Assembly: GCA_035415725.1 (NCBI GenBank) | Contig: DAOOGN010000143.1 | Coordinates: forward strand, 1-6,187 | DNA length: 6,187 bases | Direction of reading: 5' to 3' | DNA from: DSWT01 sp035415725 | GTDB lineage: Bacteria > Chloroflexota > Anaerolineae > B4-G1 > SLSP01 | Shown here: in pieces, positions 1 to 6,187 of the stretch | Layout: every line of letters begins with the position of its first letter | Position numbering within the stretch: position 1 is the first letter of the stretch | Program-made: the position numbers and the translations under genes | Notes under the pieces: model-generated | The model's database searches: none | What the model saw: only the letters and a program-made list of their open reading frames with translations | What the model was told of the DNA's origin: nothing

Positions 1-4
1 CGCC

Positions 5-46
5 GGTACGACTTTATGAGACTTGTTAAGGTACGACTTTACGAGA
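5..46. repeat. Two copies of a ~25 bp direct repeat upstream of the permease fragment
   Basis: The 17-mer GGTACGACTTTATGAGA at 5-21 recurs at 30-46 with one T-to-C change, so the copies are spaced 25 bp apart. The unit is probably 25 bp, and the array may continue beyond the left window edge. The array ends a few bases before the point where similarity of the downstream frame to ABC-2 permeases begins (~54), and it carries an in-frame TAA at 27-29. It may therefore be an inserted or recombined repeat that separated the permease from its N-terminal coding part. An operator function cannot be excluded. The repeat itself is directly visible; its role is inferred. Confidence 0.6.
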
Positions 47-113
47 TTCGACACTTACTTATCCACTGCAACCATACTTTTACATTATTTTTGAGGAACT
101 GGGCCGCAGTATT

Positions 114-551
114 ATGGAAAGCATCTCGGTGATTATGGGCGTATTGATGATGGGATTTGCATTGTGGCAATTAGAGCTGGTGCTCACGCCCTGGCTGATT
201 TTTCAAACCGTCACCTCTGCGATAGCCGGTTTATGTATTTTGGGAGGGATATTTACTACCCTGACCGCTTTCTCGTTTTGGGTTAAAGGCACCGCCGCTT
301 TGGTTTCACCCTTTATGTATCTTCTGGAATTGGCGCGTTACCCAATGGATGTGTATAGCCAGGGGCTGCGCGTGTTTTTGACCTACCTTGTGCCTATTGG
401 CTTTGTTGGATTTTATGCCGCCGCCGTAGTGTTGCAAGCTATTCCCGATTATTTTTATTTCCTGACTTTGCTTTGGGGCGGCGGCCTTTTATATGTCGGG
501 TACCTCTTCTGGAATATCGGTTTACGGCGTTATGAAAGCGCCGGAAATTGA
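114..551 (+). CDS. ABC-2 family (DUF990-type) transporter permease, C-terminal part, probably 5'-truncated
   Basis: The 145-residue product is very hydrophobic, with about four membrane segments (roughly residues 5-24, 26-56, 86-108 and 113-134). Its ending, GLRRYESAGN (136-145), together with ARYPMDVY (74-81) and LTYLVPIGF (89-97), is typical of the C-terminal half of ABC-2 permeases of the DUF990/ABC2_membrane_6 family. These are integral membrane subunits paired with an ATPase in export complexes. Family members are usually about 260 residues, so roughly the first 100 are missing. The frame is open upstream of the ATG back to position 30, and the translation from ~54 (LTYPLQPYF, then EELGRSIMES) still looks like family sequence. 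The ATG at 114 is therefore probably internal. A GAGGA at 93-97 is about 16 nt from it, which is too far for a good ribosome binding site. Base composition is clearly more AT-rich than lhr. The stop lies 6 bp from the lhr stop, converging. Most likely a truncated pseudogene; a short expressed protein is possible. No ATPase partner is in the window. Confidence 0.72.
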   Translation: MESISVIMGVLMMGFALWQLELVLTPWLIFQTVTSAIAGLCILGGIFTTLTAFSFWVKGTAALVSPFMYLLELARYPMDVYSQGLRVFLTYLVPIGFVGFYAAAVVLQAIPDYFYFLTLLWGGGLLYVGYLFWNIGLRRYESAGN

Positions 552-557
552 ACTGCG

Positions 558-5459
<4,902 letters not shown>

Positions 5460-5466
5460 TGTGGCG

Positions 5467-5474
5467 CTCCTTTT
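5467..5474 (-). promoter_or_regulatory. Ribosome binding site of lhr
   Basis: The coding strand reads AAAAGGAG, ending 7 nt before the ATG at 5457-5459. This strong Shine-Dalgarno match with ideal spacing fixes the lhr start. Confidence 0.85.
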
Positions 5475-5552
5475 GTTGTTACATTGTCGCTAGTCTTGTA
5501 GTGGGATAGTCATTTTCGCGCCTGGACGGCGTTTCCCTATCAATGTGTAGTG

Positions 5553-5656
5553 CAATGTCATTAAGTTAGGGCCGTAGTCTAGGGCCTTGTGCCCGTTTTA
5601 CGCCTGCTAAACTCGCCCACTCGCCCACAAGGGGCTACGTTAACTTAATGATATTG
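5553..5656. mobile_element. MITE-like element A (104 bp) with 10 bp flanking direct repeats
   Basis: The ends CAATGTCATTAAGTTA (5553-5568) and TAACTTAATGATATTG (5641-5656) are inverted repeats matching at 15 of 16 positions. Partial pairing continues inward (CGTAG/CTACG and CCTTGTG/CACAAGG). The perfect 10 bp direct repeat ATGTGTAGTG abuts both ends exactly (5543-5552 and 5657-5666), as expected of a target-site duplication. The element has no coding capacity. It lies in the leader of lhr, between the candidate promoter (5705-5732) and the start codon, and adds about 114 nt of potentially structured RNA to the transcript. The parental transposase family is not identifiable here. Confidence 0.8.
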
Positions 5657-5704
5657 ATGTGTAGTGTGAATAAGGTTGTGGCGTTATTGGGATAGGAGAA
5701 TAAC

Positions 5705-5732
5705 ACTATAGTACAAATGTTCTGTTTGTCAA
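5705..5732 (-). promoter_or_regulatory. Candidate sigma-70-type promoter for lhr
   Basis: On the minus strand, TTGACA (5727-5732, perfect -35 consensus) is followed after 16 nt by TATAGT (5705-5710, five of six matches to TATAAT). Transcription would start near 5698 and give an lhr leader of about 240 nt that includes element A. Removing element A and one target-site copy would shorten the leader to ~125 nt. The promoter sits between the two MITE-like elements and no other gene lies downstream on this strand before lhr. No equally good promoter was seen closer to the gene. Confidence 0.65.
5710..5723. promoter_or_regulatory. LexA/SOS-box-like palindrome in the lhr promoter spacer
   Basis: AGTACAAATGTTCT is a near-perfect dyad (AGNAC-N4-GTTCT type). 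Its core GTAC-AAAT-GTTC differs at one position from the GAAC-N4-GTTC consensus of Gram-positive-type LexA boxes. It lies wholly within the -35/-10 region, the classical position for repressor binding. Lhr is a repair-linked helicase and mycobacterial lhr is reported to be DNA-damage inducible, so LexA control would make sense. It is a single degenerate site, and no lexA is in the window. Confidence 0.45.
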
Positions 5733-5747
5733 TGAACACAGTACGCC

Positions 5748-5850
5748 TGGGTGCGTTTCAGAATTAGGGCGAGTTTGCGCCAGACCTGACAGGTTTTCTG
5801 AAACCTGTCAGGTCTGCACAGCAGTTTTCCTTAAAATTGCAACGCACCCA
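5748..5850. mobile_element. MITE-like element B (~103 bp) with 7-9 bp flanking direct repeats
   Basis: The ends TGGGTGCGTT (5748-5757) and AACGCACCCA (5841-5850) are perfect inverted repeats. Weaker inverted similarity continues inward to about 20 bp (CAGAATTAGG against CCTTAAAATTG). They are flanked by GTACGCC at 5741-5747 and 5851-5857. The direct repeat extends to CAGTACGCC (5739-5747 and 5849-5857) if the end is shifted slightly, so the exact boundary is ambiguous by 1-2 bp. There is no coding capacity. The element carries the strong internal palindrome listed separately and lies 15 bp upstream of the -35 hexamer of the lhr promoter. Confidence 0.72.
5781..5816. repeat. Perfect 16 bp hairpin at the centre of element B
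   Basis: CAGACCTGACAGGTTT (5781-5796) and its exact reverse complement (5801-5816) flank a 4 nt loop, TCTG. No T-tract follows on either strand, so it is not a canonical intrinsic terminator. The stem is nested nearly centrally within the terminal repeats of element B. It could be the core of that element or a second repeat inserted into it. The ACCTGACAGGT half is itself close to palindromic. Confidence 0.9.
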
Positions 5851-5857
5851 GTACGCC

Positions 5858-5981
5858 CTTGTTTAATAACATTCAGTATATCCCGGTTCCGCTGTGACGA
5901 TAGATGCGTCTCCCTTTTTGCATTGCCCTTCTCCCTATACCGGATTTGCAAAAAAAATGTTAGCGCGCACAAGTCATGGGA
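5858..5981. other. Non-coding stretch between element B and the transposase remnant
   Basis: No gene, convincing promoter or terminator is seen. The sequence includes a run of eight A residues (5950-5957) and CATGACTTGTGCGCGC on the minus strand just past the remnant stop. The terminal repeat of the degraded insertion sequence would be expected about here, but its partner end lies outside the window, so it cannot be assigned. Confidence 0.4.
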
Positions 5982-6187
5982 TTAGGCGGCGATAGCGAGA
6001 GGCAAGACTTGATGATCCGACCAGTAGCGTTCCCAAGCGTGATTCAAGGCCAGCGTTTTGAGGGCGGCCAGGCCATCCGCTCCAGTGCATGCCCTGATGC
6101 TTCTGGCGGCGCGCTACAATCAGATCATTCGCGACCACTGCCAATGTATTCCCGCTGCGCACGGCGTTCTTTGTCATTGACCAGGTA
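5982..6187 (-). pseudogene. C-terminal remnant of an insertion-sequence transposase, frameshifted, cut by the window edge
   Basis: Three consecutive pieces in three different minus-strand frames join into one coherent transposase-like tail. DKERRAQREYIGSG ends at 6134. ANDLIVARRQKHQGMHWS covers about 6132-6079. GADGLAALKTLALNHAWERYW runs from about 6083, and its frame continues to a TAA at 5982-5984. The series IGSG, a basic RRQKHQGMHWS stretch and LAALKTLALN-W-YW resembles the C-terminus of several DDE transposases (IGSG-x-ES ... RxKxxGMxW ... LxxLR), in which the ES pair after IGSG normally carries the last catalytic Glu. That Glu segment seems to be deleted at the first frameshift (~6133). 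An ATG-initiated frame of 67 codons (5974-6177) spans part of this region but is only the middle piece running into noise. I am confident it is a remnant, not of the IS family. Confidence 0.6.

Noticed and set aside
526..551. Bidirectional terminator between the convergent permease and lhr genes
   Set aside because: Only a weak CGGCGTT/AGCGCCG pairing is seen, inside the end of the permease frame and with no T-tract. The 6 bp between the stops is too short to hold one.
5781..5816. The 16 bp perfect hairpin as an intrinsic terminator
   Set aside because: No run of T follows the stem on either strand, and there is no gene immediately upstream to terminate. It is better explained as the core of a repeat element.
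5543..5857. CRISPR-like array from several palindromic repeats in the intergenic region
   Set aside because: The repeats differ from one another and there is no regular repeat-spacer period. Two transposon-like elements explain the structure.

Overview
The window is an accessory-looking stretch of a GC-rich bacterial chromosome dominated by one very large gene. On the minus strand (558-5459) lies a full-length bacterial-type Lhr (Large helicase-related) superfamily 2 helicase of 1633 residues. It converges tail to tail with the downstream end of an ABC-2 family permease gene (plus strand, ending at 551). The remaining ~730 bp upstream of lhr (5460-6187) holds no intact gene. It does contain a good candidate promoter, two ~100 bp MITE-like elements with terminal inverted repeats and flanking direct repeats, and the frameshifted tail of an insertion-sequence transposase at the window edge. 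The density and style of dispersed repeats (heptamer tandem repeats, an ACAGAG-type imperfect palindrome, a CGACTTNAGTCG-type palindrome) remind me of Chloroflexota (Anaerolineae-like) genomes. That is an impression from memory and cannot be proved from this window.

Layout: 5-46, two copies of a ~25 bp direct repeat; ~54-551, C-terminal part of an ABC-2 permease (ATG-initiated frame 114-551) that appears to have lost its N-terminal half at the repeat; 558-5459 (minus), lhr; 5467-5474, its ribosome binding site; 5553-5656, MITE-like element A; 5705-5732, minus-strand promoter with a LexA-box-like palindrome in its spacer; 5748-5850, MITE-like element B with a perfect 16 bp stem; 5982-6187 (minus), transposase remnant.

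The most notable observation is that the lhr reading frame appears to have absorbed at least four different repeat-like DNA segments without losing its frame: a palindrome at residues ~71-90, a 7-nt tandem repeat at ~242-275, an ACAGAG-type palindrome at ~699-720 and a C-rich/G-rich repeat at ~1076-1090. All lie between, not within, recognisable helicase motifs. Together they roughly account for the ~100 residues by which this protein exceeds typical bacterial Lhr (about 1500-1540 residues). The same kinds of mobile or amplifying sequence surround the gene's promoter. A plausible picture is a DNA-repair helicase, possibly damage-inducible, in a genome under heavy repeat bombardment, where insertions survive only in surface loops or the leader region.
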